Positions 1-5,914 of a DNA stretch of 6,126 nucleotides are shown here, in pieces; within the stretch, counting starts at the first letter, position 1, and each line of letters begins with the position of its first letter. The translations under genes and the position numbers were made by a program. Source of the DNA: Alphaproteobacteria bacterium (GTDB lineage Bacteria; Pseudomonadota; Alphaproteobacteria; Rhodobacterales; Rhodobacteraceae); contig JAJRUE010000203.1 of the NCBI GenBank assembly GCA_024277955.1, positions 1 to 6,126 on the forward strand. Direction: 5' to 3'. The notes under the pieces are model-generated. The model saw only the letters and a program-made list of their open reading frames with translations, searched no databases and had not been told where the DNA came from.

Positions 1-491
1 AGGATCAGAAGTTTCGGGTTTTGCCCCAGCCCCATCGCGATTTCCAGCAGCCGCTGGTGGCCATAGGCCAGGTCTCCGGCCTGCTGGTCGGCCTTGCCGT
101 CCAGGCCGACACGCGCCAGCACGGCCCCCACATCCTGGGCCAGTTCGGCGCCGCGCGCCCGGGATGCGCGCTGAACCGCCAGCGCGACGTTTTCGTAAAC
201 GCTGAGGTTTTCGAAGATCGAGGTGATCTGGAACGTATAGGCCATGCCCAGCATGATGCGCTTGTGGGCGGGCAGGGCGGTGACATCGCGCCCCTCGAAC
301 ATGACCTGCCCGCGGCTGGCCGGGATGCGGCCGCACAGCATCGAAACAAAGGTCGTCTTGCCCGCGCCGTTGGGGCCGATCAGCGCGCGGATTTGGCCCG
401 CGGGCAGGTCGAAATCGACGTTGCGCACCGCCTGCAGCCCGCCAAAGTCGCGCCCCAGCGCGCGGGTGGTCAGCAGGCTTACGGCAGCCAT
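1..491 (-). CDS. livG: ABC transporter ATP-binding protein, LivG type (partial, 3' end outside window)
   Basis: ATPase subunit of a branched-chain-amino-acid-type uptake transporter; it sits on the cytoplasmic face and powers import through LivH/LivM. Reading the minus strand from ATG at 491-489 gives 163 complete codons. Visible motifs are an aromatic A-loop residue F16, Walker A GPNGAGKT at residues 39-46, the Q-loop TFQ at 86-88 followed by FENLSVYEN, and the LivG-type signature LAYGHQRLLEIA at 141-152. The window ends at PKLLI, directly before the expected Walker B DEP, so Walker B, the D-loop and the H-loop lie outside. The start is supported by an AAGGGGGG ribosome binding site at 503-496. 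The first 13 bases overlap the end of livM, which suggests coupled translation. A partner LivF ATPase is expected next but is not in view. Family assignment is firm; substrate is unknown. Confidence 0.93.
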   Translation of the reverse strand, partial: MAAVSLLTTRALGRDFGGLQAVRNVDFDLPAGQIRALIGPNGAGKTTFVSMLCGRIPASRGQVMFEGRDVTALPAHKRIMLGMAYTFQITSIFENLSVYENVALAVQRASRARGAELAQDVGAVLARVGLDGKADQQAGDLAYGHQRLLEIAMGLGQNPKLLI

Positions 492-1414
492 TTCACCCCC
501 CTTTCGCGCAGCGTGCCCAGGATGCCCTTGGGCACGAACAGCGTCAGCAGCACCAGGGCGATGCCCACCACCAGCATGTAGGCGTCGGTCAGGCTGGACG
601 ACAGATCGATCAGGTAGAACATGAACAGCGTGCCGATGAACGGCCCCAGCACCGTGCCGGCCCCGCCCAGCAGCACCCAGAGCAGCGGAAAGATCGAATA
701 GGGCACCTGCGAAAAACTGGCCCCCACATAGCCAAAGAGCAGCCCGTAGGCCGCGCCCGCCGCGCCCGAAACCGTGCCCGAGGCCACCACCACCACCAGC
801 TTGTGCCGCCAGATGTCATAGCCCAGCATCCGCGCCCGGTCTTCGTTTTCGCGGATCGCCACCAGCACCCGGCCGCGCGGCGAACGCACCAGCGCCAGCG
901 TGCCCAGCAGCACCACCGAAAACAGCGCCCAGGCGGCGAAATAGCGGGTTGCGGGCGCGCTCAGGTCCAGCCCGGCCAGCTGGCGCAGCGATTGCGCAAT
1001 GGCAAAGCCTTCGTCGCCCCGGGTGAACGCTCCGAAATAGAGGATCGTCAGATAGACGGTCTGTGAAAACATCAGCGTCACGATCATGAAGGCCACCCCG
1101 ATGGTACGCAGCGCCAGCAGCCCGACGATCACCGACAGACCAAAGGCCGCCGCCACCCCCAGCCCAAAGGAAGCGGCCACCCCGCCCCCCCACAGGTTCA
1201 GCGCCAGCCCCATCCCATACATGCCCGCGGCAAAGAACATCGCATGCCCGAGGCTGAGCAGGCCGGTGTAGCCGAACATCAGGTTGTAGCCCATGGCGAA
1301 GACCGCCATCACCATCACGCGGGCAAGGATGCCGTGGTGATAGGCCGGCAGCACGAACTGCAGCGCAAACAGCAGGGCGACGAAACCCAGGTGCAGGGCG
1401 ATCGCGCGGCTCAT
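479..1414 (-). CDS. livM: Branched-chain amino acid-type ABC transporter permease LivM
   Basis: Inner-membrane permease that pairs with LivH to form the channel of a HAAT-family importer. The 311-residue product is almost wholly hydrophobic with about 8-10 likely helices. The family signature is present near residues 43-60 (GYTGLLSLGHAMFF, following YNLMF). The loop TRGDEGF at 131-137 takes the place of the common TGGSDGL-like loop. The cytoplasmic coupling segment RGRVLVAIRENEDRARMLGYD spans about 180-200 and would dock on the ATPase, and GGAGTVLGPFIGT lies near the C terminus. The length is usual for the shorter LivM proteins, which lack the N-terminal extension of the E. coli one. The ATG at 1414 overlaps the livH stop as ATGA, so translation is probably coupled. 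It is placed between livH and livG in the standard order. Substrate cannot be told from the sequence. Confidence 0.94.
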   Translation of the reverse strand: MSRAIALHLGFVALLFALQFVLPAYHHGILARVMVMAVFAMGYNLMFGYTGLLSLGHAMFFAAGMYGMGLALNLWGGGVAASFGLGVAAAFGLSVIVGLLALRTIGVAFMIVTLMFSQTVYLTILYFGAFTRGDEGFAIAQSLRQLAGLDLSAPATRYFAAWALFSVVLLGTLALVRSPRGRVLVAIRENEDRARMLGYDIWRHKLVVVVASGTVSGAAGAAYGLLFGYVGASFSQVPYSIFPLLWVLLGGAGTVLGPFIGTLFMFYLIDLSSSLTDAYMLVVGIALVLLTLFVPKGILGTLRERGVKWLP

Positions 1415-2337
1415 GCGGGCCTGCGTCCGAACAGGCCCTGCGGGCGGTAGACCAGCACCATCGCCACCAGCAGGGTCGCCAGGATCTTGGCCAGCGTCGG
1501 CGAGAAGAATACCGAGATGACGCCATCGCTCATCCCGATCAGGACGGCGGCGAAGACCGTGCCGCGCAACGATCCCAGCCCGCCGATGATCACCACGATG
1601 AAGCTCAGCAGCAGCGGATCGCCCCCCATCAGGTAATGCGCCTGCTGGATCGGCACCACCAGCACCGCGCCCAGCGCCGCCAGCGCCGCGCCGATGCCGA
1701 AGACCAGCGCATAGACCCGCTCTACCGGGACGCCAAAGGCCTGGGCGGTTTCGCCGTCCTGCTGGGTCGCGCGCAGGATCAGACCCAGCCGCGAACGCGC
1801 CATGATCGCCCAGAACGCCAGCCCCACCGCCGCCGCCGCGCCGATCACGAACAGCTTGTAGCTGGTGGTCGAAAGCCCCCAGGGCCAGTAAAGCGCCGGG
1901 CCGCTTTCACCCCATTCGACCCAGGGCAGTGCCAGCCGGGTGTTGAAGGGCGGGGCGACCGGGCGCGCATCCGGCCCGTAGCTCATCAGCGTCACCTGCT
2001 GGATGATATAGAGCAGCCCGATGGTGGCGACGATGGTGCGTTCCGGGTCATAGTCGATCCGGCGCAGCACCAGCCAGTCGGCCGCCGCCGCCATCACGCC
2101 GACCAGCAGCGGCGCCACCACGATCGCCGCGACAAACCCCAGCGCCGGCGGTCCGCCCACCATGCTGGTGACCCACCACGCCAGAACCGCGCCGAGCATG
2201 AAGAACTCGCCATGCGCCACGTTGACCACCCGCATCACCCCGAACACCAGCGACAGCCCCAGCGCGGTCAGCGTCAGAACCGAGGCCTGCACCAGCCCTT
2301 CGAGCATGGCGAGCAAAAGGTGTGGGCCGAAATCCAT
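1411..2337 (-). CDS. livH: Branched-chain amino acid-type ABC transporter permease LivH
   Basis: Inner-membrane permease, partner of LivM. The 308-residue product shows the LivH signature at residues 27-50: GLSLVFG, then VVNVAHGEFFMLGA. It also has the cytoplasmic coupling segment LGLILRATQQDGETAQAFGV at about 180-200, and GGLGSLRGT followed by a further helix near the C terminus. The ending YRPQGLFGRR is typical of the family. Length is normal. The ATG at 2337-2335 has only a weak upstream purine stretch (GAAAA), and M11 is a less likely alternative start because it would remove part of the first helix. It follows the binding-protein gene after 76 bases that contain a stem-loop, and it overlaps livM by 4 bases. 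No separate promoter is evident in front of it, so it is probably read through from the binding-protein promoter at a reduced level. Confidence 0.94.
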   Translation of the reverse strand: MDFGPHLLLAMLEGLVQASVLTLTALGLSLVFGVMRVVNVAHGEFFMLGAVLAWWVTSMVGGPPALGFVAAIVVAPLLVGVMAAAADWLVLRRIDYDPERTIVATIGLLYIIQQVTLMSYGPDARPVAPPFNTRLALPWVEWGESGPALYWPWGLSTTSYKLFVIGAAAAVGLAFWAIMARSRLGLILRATQQDGETAQAFGVPVERVYALVFGIGAALAALGAVLVVPIQQAHYLMGGDPLLLSFIVVIIGGLGSLRGTVFAAVLIGMSDGVISVFFSPTLAKILATLLVAMVLVYRPQGLFGRRPA

Positions 2338-2367
2338 GGGTTTTCGATGCGCCTGCGATAATGTCCC

Positions 2368-2402
2368 CGGCGCCGCCCGGCTGGTCTTGCCGGACGGCGC
2401 CG
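2368..2402 (-). promoter_or_regulatory. GC-rich intergenic stem-loop between binding-protein gene and livH
   Basis: Inverted repeat seen directly: 2368-2375 (CGGCGCCG) pairs with 2395-2402. After one C/A mismatch, 2377-2381 (CCGGC) pairs with 2389-2393 (GCCGG), leaving a 7-base loop. It begins only 12 bases after the binding-protein stop codon in the direction of transcription. No run of T follows it (GGGGACATTAT on the minus strand), so it is not a clear intrinsic terminator. In transport operons, stem-loops at this place are known to protect the upstream mRNA from 3' decay and lower expression of the permease genes; that role here is inference. Confidence 0.6.
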
Positions 2403-2413
2403 CGTTTCATGGC

Positions 2414-3709
2414 TCAGAAGGACTGCCTGGTGTAGTCCACTTCGTCCGGGTAGAACCCGTCTTCGATCGGCGTGACGTGGCGCACCACCAGTTTTCCGTC
2501 CGCGACCTGGCTGATGTATTGTTCGCCGAACACCTGGTGGGTCTTGCCGTTGAACACCTTGGGCCCCTGCGGGTGGGCGCGCCCGGCGGGCATGATGCTC
2601 ATGGCTTCCACGGCTTCGATCAGGGCGGCGCGATCCTGCGGGCCCTTGTAGCCGGCGGCTTCCATCCCGTCCTTGATCACGTGCAGCGTTTCCCAGCAGC
2701 CGAACATATGGGCATAGGTGGCGATGTCCTTGGGGTCGTCCACCGAAGCGCCGTTGGCATCGACCCCGACGCGTTCGCGGTAGAACTTGTCATGGGGGCT
2801 CTGGTTGGCCTGGGCGTAGCGCGGATTGCCTTCCCAGAAATACGAGCCTTCCAGGAATTCCAGCCCCGGCGTCGCCAGATCGACCGCTTCGAGACTGTCG
2901 ATAAAGCCAAAGATTTCGGGGCTCGAGGGGCCGAAGAACTCGCCCATTTCCTTGACGAAGGTCAGCACCGACGGGCCGACCATCACGTGATAGATCACCT
3001 CGGTTTCGCGCGGGATCTGCGGGAAATAGCGGGTGAAGGAGGTTTCGGTCGGCGGAATGGCGATCTTGGCGACGACCTGGCCGCCCTGGGCCTCGATCGC
3101 GGCGCTGCAATAGTCGCGGTGGTCGTGGCCGAAGGCGAAATCGGGAAAGATCATCGTGACCTTCTTGCCCAGGTTCGACGCCACGAAGGGCGCCATCGCC
3201 TGCACCTGGCTTTTCACGTCGGTGATGCCGGGCTGCAGCGTGTAGCGGTTCAGCTTGCCGCTGGCCACGTGATGCCCCTCGGACACCACGAAATAGGGCA
3301 GTTTCAGTTCGCCCGCCCGCGGGGCCGAGCCGATCACCACATGGCTGAACAAGGTGCCATAGGCCACGTCCACCCTGGCCTGGTTGGCGAATTTTTCCAG
3401 CACCTCGGCGCCGCGCTTGGGGTCGGTGCCGTCGTCTTCGGCGATGATCTCCACCGGTCGGCCGTTGATGCCGCCGGCTTCGTTGATCACCTTGGCGGCT
3501 GCGTTGGTGGTGCGTTCGTACCAGCGCCCGTAGGCGGCGCCGATGCCGGTGCGGTGCACCTGGAAACCGATGCGGATCGGCTCGTCGCTGCCGGAATGGA
3601 CGATGCCGGGGATCGAGGCGATCAGCCCCGTCGCCGCCATGCCCTTGAGCACGCCGCGCCGGGTCGAGCGCGGCGCATGGGGTTTCACATCTGTTTTCCT
3701 GGGTGCCAT
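2414..3709 (-). CDS. Tat-exported periplasmic solute-binding protein of a LivHMG-type ABC importer
   Basis: Captures the substrate in the periplasm and delivers it to LivH/LivM. The 431-residue product belongs to the LivK/AmiC-like periplasmic binding family (type I fold, Peripla_BP_6-like). The mature part opens with PIRIGFQVHRTGIGAAYG, the first strand and ligand loop of the fold, and AAKVINEAGGINGRPVEII at about 70-88 is a hallmark of the family. The N terminus has a twin-arginine motif STRRGVLKG (residues 15-23; R17, R18) followed by a short hydrophobic stretch 24-37, with possible cleavage after VHS39. There is no lipobox cysteine. The ATG at 3709 has a good ribosome binding site, AGGGAG at 3722-3717, 7 bases upstream. 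It is first in the operon and divergent from the ccdA-like gene. Ligand is unresolved: amino acids, amides, urea and aromatic acids are all handled by relatives, and I see no residue pattern that decides it. Confidence 0.92.
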   Translation of the reverse strand: MAPRKTDVKPHAPRSTRRGVLKGMAATGLIASIPGIVHSGSDEPIRIGFQVHRTGIGAAYGRWYERTTNAAAKVINEAGGINGRPVEIIAEDDGTDPKRGAEVLEKFANQARVDVAYGTLFSHVVIGSAPRAGELKLPYFVVSEGHHVASGKLNRYTLQPGITDVKSQVQAMAPFVASNLGKKVTMIFPDFAFGHDHRDYCSAAIEAQGGQVVAKIAIPPTETSFTRYFPQIPRETEVIYHVMVGPSVLTFVKEMGEFFGPSSPEIFGFIDSLEAVDLATPGLEFLEGSYFWEGNPRYAQANQSPHDKFYRERVGVDANGASVDDPKDIATYAHMFGCWETLHVIKDGMEAAGYKGPQDRAALIEAVEAMSIMPAGRAHPQGPKVFNGKTHQVFGEQYISQVADGKLVVRHVTPIEDGFYPDEVDYTRQSF

Positions 3710-3716
3710 CTTTCGT

Positions 3717-3722
3717 CTCCCT
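3717..3722 (-). promoter_or_regulatory. Ribosome binding site of the solute-binding protein gene
   Basis: AGGGAG on the minus strand, 7 bases before the ATG at 3709. It is a good Shine-Dalgarno match and fixes the start upstream of the twin-arginine motif, so the Tat signal is part of the protein. Confidence 0.75.
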
Positions 3723-3771
3723 GAGTTGGTGTCATGGGCAGATTCATCTGCACGGTTTCATCCAGATTGAA

Positions 3772-3786
3772 TGTATACAAACGTTT
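3772..3786. promoter_or_regulatory. Adjoining palindromes, candidate regulator site for the transporter operon
   Basis: TGTATACA (3772-3779) is a perfect 8-base palindrome, and AAACGTTT (3779-3786) is a second one sharing a single base with it. Both lie in a locally AT-rich patch 63-77 bases upstream of the binding-protein ATG, where a promoter would be expected. TGTATACA resembles the core of several GntR-family operators, and AAACGTTT with its central CG resembles LacI/PurR-family cores. TATACA on the minus strand (3777-3772) could also serve as a -10 box, though no good -35 lies at the right distance. No regulator gene is visible in the window, so which protein binds, if any, is open. Confidence 0.35.
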
Positions 3787-3891
3787 TGTCCAGATTTTTC
3801 GGCGCCGCCATCGAGTCGCGCCGCAGGCAGAGTCCCCCTTGCTCCGAACGGGCGGGCGGCGTCGCGCGGCCGGCCCATGCACAATCCTGTT

Positions 3892-3963
3892 ACCCGATGG
3901 CGAGGGGATGGCCAAGCGGTTGCATCGGGTTAAAGTGTTTCAGCCATTTCACTGAAAACCCGA
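3892..3963 (+). promoter_or_regulatory. Three ACCCGA repeats at 33-base spacing, able to form mutually exclusive hairpins
   Basis: ACCCGA occurs at 3892-3897, inverted (TCGGGT) at 3925-3930, and direct again at 3958-3963; the centres are exactly 33 bases apart. Arms 1 and 2 extend to 8 bases (ACCCGATG at 3892-3899, CATCGGGT at 3923-3930). Arms 2 and 3 extend to 7 bases (TCGGGTT at 3925-3931, AACCCGA at 3957-3963). Arm 2-3 pairing would enclose a smaller dyad TTTCAG (3938-3943) / CTGAAA (3952-3957). The set ends 10 bases before the Shine-Dalgarno of the ccdA-like gene. It could be an operator array for a protein that binds on one face of the helix, or an RNA switch. Neither can be decided here because the transcription start is unknown. 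Confidence 0.45.
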
Positions 3964-3972
3964 CCAGCAGAC

Positions 3973-3978
3973 GAGGGG
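3973..3978 (+). promoter_or_regulatory. Ribosome binding site deciding the TTG start of the ccdA-like gene
   Basis: GAGGGG, 5 bases before TTG at 3984. No ATG or GTG in this frame lies close by upstream, and a downstream start would delete the first transmembrane helix with its cysteine, so the TTG start is favoured. The same 9-base word CGAGGGGAT also occurs at 3901-3909. Confidence 0.65.
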
Positions 3979-3983
3979 ATTGA

Positions 3984-4658
3984 TTGGAACCGACTGTGCA
4001 AAGCCTTGTTCTGCTGCCGCTCGGGCTGGGGTTGCTCGGGTTCATCGAACCCTGCACCATCGGCGGCCACCTGGTGTTTCTCGACACCCAGAAGGATCGC
4101 CCGGCGGCGCAGCGCGGCCGGGCGGTGGCCAGTTTCGTCCTGGTGCGGGCGCTGGTCGCGGGGCTGTTCGGGGCGCTGATCGCCTTTGCCGGGCAGCGGC
4201 TGATCGGGGTGCAGACCGGATTCTGGCTGATCTTCGGCGGTCTCTACCTGCTGGTCGGGCTGGCCTTTCTGAGCGGCCGGTCCGGGCGGATCCTGCCGCG
4301 TATCAGGCTGGCGCCCGACAGCTGGAAACGGGCGCGTTCGCCCCATGTGCTGGGGCTGGCCTTCGGGCTGAACATTCCGGCCTGCGCCGCGCCGATCCTG
4401 TTTGCGCTTTTGGGTCTGAGCGCCAGCGTCGGCAGTATCGCCGCCGGTTTCGCGATGATGGCGATCTTCGGTCTGGCGCTGTCCTCGCCGCTGGTGCTGT
4501 TCGCAATGGTGCCGGCGCTTGCCGGGCGGCTGGCCGTGCTCGGCGACTGGCTGCGCACCCGGCGCTGGGTGCTGGGGATGATCTTTGTGTTGCTGGGGGC
4601 GTGGTCGATCTGGTTCGGCCTGTTCGTGGACCCGGCGGACTGGGCGAACCTGGGATGA
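3984..4658 (+). CDS. CcdA/DsbD-like transmembrane thiol-disulfide protein
   Basis: Probably an inner-membrane protein that passes reducing equivalents from cytoplasmic thioredoxin across the membrane. The 224-residue product has about six likely helices arranged as two similar halves. Helix 1 carries GFIEPCTIGG (C24) and the first helix of the second half carries GLNIPACAAPILF (C134); these are the only cysteines. Paired cysteines next to proline in these two helices, about 110 residues apart, are the hallmark of the CcdA/DsbD membrane domain. A basic loop lies near 99-118. Length fits single-domain CcdA (about 220-240 residues); the periplasmic domains of DsbD are absent. The start is TTG at 3984 with GAGGGG upstream. 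The stop overlaps the ATG of the following transporter as ATGA. No thioredoxin-like or cytochrome c maturation gene is in view, so its partner is unknown. A related CcdA-like protein such as MauF is another possibility; the context does not support methylamine use. Confidence 0.75.
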   Translation: MEPTVQSLVLLPLGLGLLGFIEPCTIGGHLVFLDTQKDRPAAQRGRAVASFVLVRALVAGLFGALIAFAGQRLIGVQTGFWLIFGGLYLLVGLAFLSGRSGRILPRIRLAPDSWKRARSPHVLGLAFGLNIPACAAPILFALLGLSASVGSIAAGFAMMAIFGLALSSPLVLFAMVPALAGRLAVLGDWLRTRRWVLGMIFVLLGAWSIWFGLFVDPADWANLG

Positions 4659-5914
4659 GCGGCGGGGCGGATACCGGGGCGGATACCGGCAAGCGGTTTC
4701 GCAACGTCGCCACCGCCGGCATCGCCTTTCAGGCCGGTTCGGCGGCGGTGGATTCGGCCACCATCATGTCGGCGCTGGTCTATCAGCTGAGCGGCAGTTC
4801 GCTGCTGGTGGGCGCGGTTACCGCGATCCTGCGGTTCGGCTGGCTGTTTCCGCAGCTGATCGTCGGCTTTCTGGCACAGCGCTCGGGGTCGAGCATGCGC
4901 TACTACGTGATCGGTGCCTTCGGGAGGGCGGGCTTCATGGCGCTGATGGCGCTGGTGCTGTGGCTGGGCGCGGGCTGGCCGCGGCCCTGGCTGGCGCTGG
5001 CGGTGATGGCGATCTGGACCGGCTACAGTTTCATCAGCGGCATCGTGGCGGTGCCTTATAACGACATCGTGGCGCGCGCCGTGCCGTCGCATCTGCGCTC
5101 GCGCCTGCTGGCGACACGGTTCTTCGGCGGCGGGGTGCTGGCGTTGGCGGTGGCGGCGCTGGCCGACCGGCTGGCGGCGGGGCTGGCCTTTCCGCTGTCC
5201 TACAGCGCCATCATCGCGCTGGCGGCGGGGTTGATGTTCGTCTCATCCGGGGTGTTCACGGCGATGGGCGAACCCGAAGCCCCCTCGGGCACCGCCCGCA
5301 GGACCAGCTTTTTCCAGTATCTGCGCGAAGGCGTGGGCGTCTTTCGCAGCGATCCCCGGTTCCGCCGCTTCGTCTTTGCCCAGTGGTGCGGGGGGGCGGT
5401 GTTGATGGCGATGCCGTTTTACGTGGTCCAGGCCTCGGCGGCGGGGTTTTCGCTGGACCGGGTGGCGCTGCTGCTGGCGGCGCAGACCGCCGGCGCGCTG
5501 CTGTCGAACCTGCTCTGGGGCTGGTGGGGCGACCACCTGGGCAAGGTCAGCCTGCTGCGCGCCATCGCGCTGGGCCGGGTGCTGCCGCCGCTGGCGGTGC
5601 TGGCGCTGGGCTTCGGCGCGGGCGCGGGCGGCGGTGAGGGCGGCGGTTTCGCGCTGTTCCTGGTGCTGTTCTTCGTGCTGGGGGCGCTGGCCAACGGGCT
5701 GACCATCGCGGTGATCGGCTTTCTGATGGAGATCTCGCCGCACGACCGCCGCCCCGCCTACAGCGGCTATTTCAACGCCGTCACCGCGCCCGCCTACCTG
5801 CTGCCGCTGATCGCGGGCGGGCTGGCGGCGATGTTCGGCCTGCAGATCGTCTTTGCCCTGTCGGCGGCGGCGGCGCTGGCGCAGTTCGCCATATTGCGGG
5901 CGATCCCGGCTTAG
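4655..5914 (+). CDS. Major facilitator superfamily transporter
   Basis: Predicted inner-membrane secondary transporter of unknown substrate. The 419-residue product has the length and hydrophobicity of a 12-helix MFS protein, with a charged central loop at about 205-238 between the halves. Remnants of MFS motif A follow helix 2 (G71 FLAQRSGSSMR82, with Q in place of the usual acidic residue) and, better kept, helix 8 (G289 WWGDHLGK297, with D293). A glycine-rich loop (GAGAGGGEGGG) lies between late helices. The start is the ATG at 4655-4657, overlapping the ccdA-like stop as ATGA. No clear Shine-Dalgarno precedes it, so translation probably depends on the upstream gene. The reading frame is open far upstream, but that stretch is the overlapping ccdA-like gene read in another frame, not an N-terminal extension. 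The first residues hold a GADT repeat. Export of a small molecule is as likely as uptake. Confidence 0.85.
   Translation: MSGGADTGADTGKRFRNVATAGIAFQAGSAAVDSATIMSALVYQLSGSSLLVGAVTAILRFGWLFPQLIVGFLAQRSGSSMRYYVIGAFGRAGFMALMALVLWLGAGWPRPWLALAVMAIWTGYSFISGIVAVPYNDIVARAVPSHLRSRLLATRFFGGGVLALAVAALADRLAAGLAFPLSYSAIIALAAGLMFVSSGVFTAMGEPEAPSGTARRTSFFQYLREGVGVFRSDPRFRRFVFAQWCGGAVLMAMPFYVVQASAAGFSLDRVALLLAAQTAGALLSNLLWGWWGDHLGKVSLLRAIALGRVLPPLAVLALGFGAGAGGGEGGGFALFLVLFFVLGALANGLTIAVIGFLMEISPHDRRPAYSGYFNAVTAPAYLLPLIAGGLAAMFGLQIVFALSAAAALAQFAILRAIPA
4664..4687 (+). repeat. Perfect 12-base tandem duplication at the start of the MFS gene
   Basis: GGGGCGGATACC is present twice back to back (4664-4675 and 4676-4687), coding for GADTGADT at residues 4-11 of the transporter. 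It keeps the frame and adds four residues to the cytoplasmic tail before helix 1. Replication slippage is the simple explanation. Confidence 0.85.

Noticed and set aside
5..349. Minus-strand open frame at the left edge
   Set aside because: The true gene is in another frame (from 491), with Walker A, Q-loop and LivG signature; this one is an out-of-frame reading.
2048..2410. Minus-strand open frame beginning right after the binding-protein stop
   Set aside because: It overlaps livH in another frame, runs through the stem-loop, and its translation looks like a shadow of livH.
2162..3724. Long plus-strand open frame opposite the solute-binding protein gene
   Set aside because: It is rich in H, R, G and D, has no recognisable fold, and is the antisense of a well-conserved family member; a GC-rich antisense artefact.
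3920..3948. TTGCAT as a -35 box for the ccdA-like gene
   Set aside because: At 16-18 bases downstream there is no acceptable -10 (AGCCAT, GCCATT, CCATTT), so a promoter cannot be placed with confidence.
3980..4654. Open frame running unbroken into the MFS gene, giving a possible 644-residue fusion
   Set aside because: Its N-terminal part reads as arginine/alanine/glycine-rich sequence typical of a GC-rich shadow frame. The other frame there gives a proper membrane protein with conserved cysteines, and an ATGA junction supplies the MFS start.
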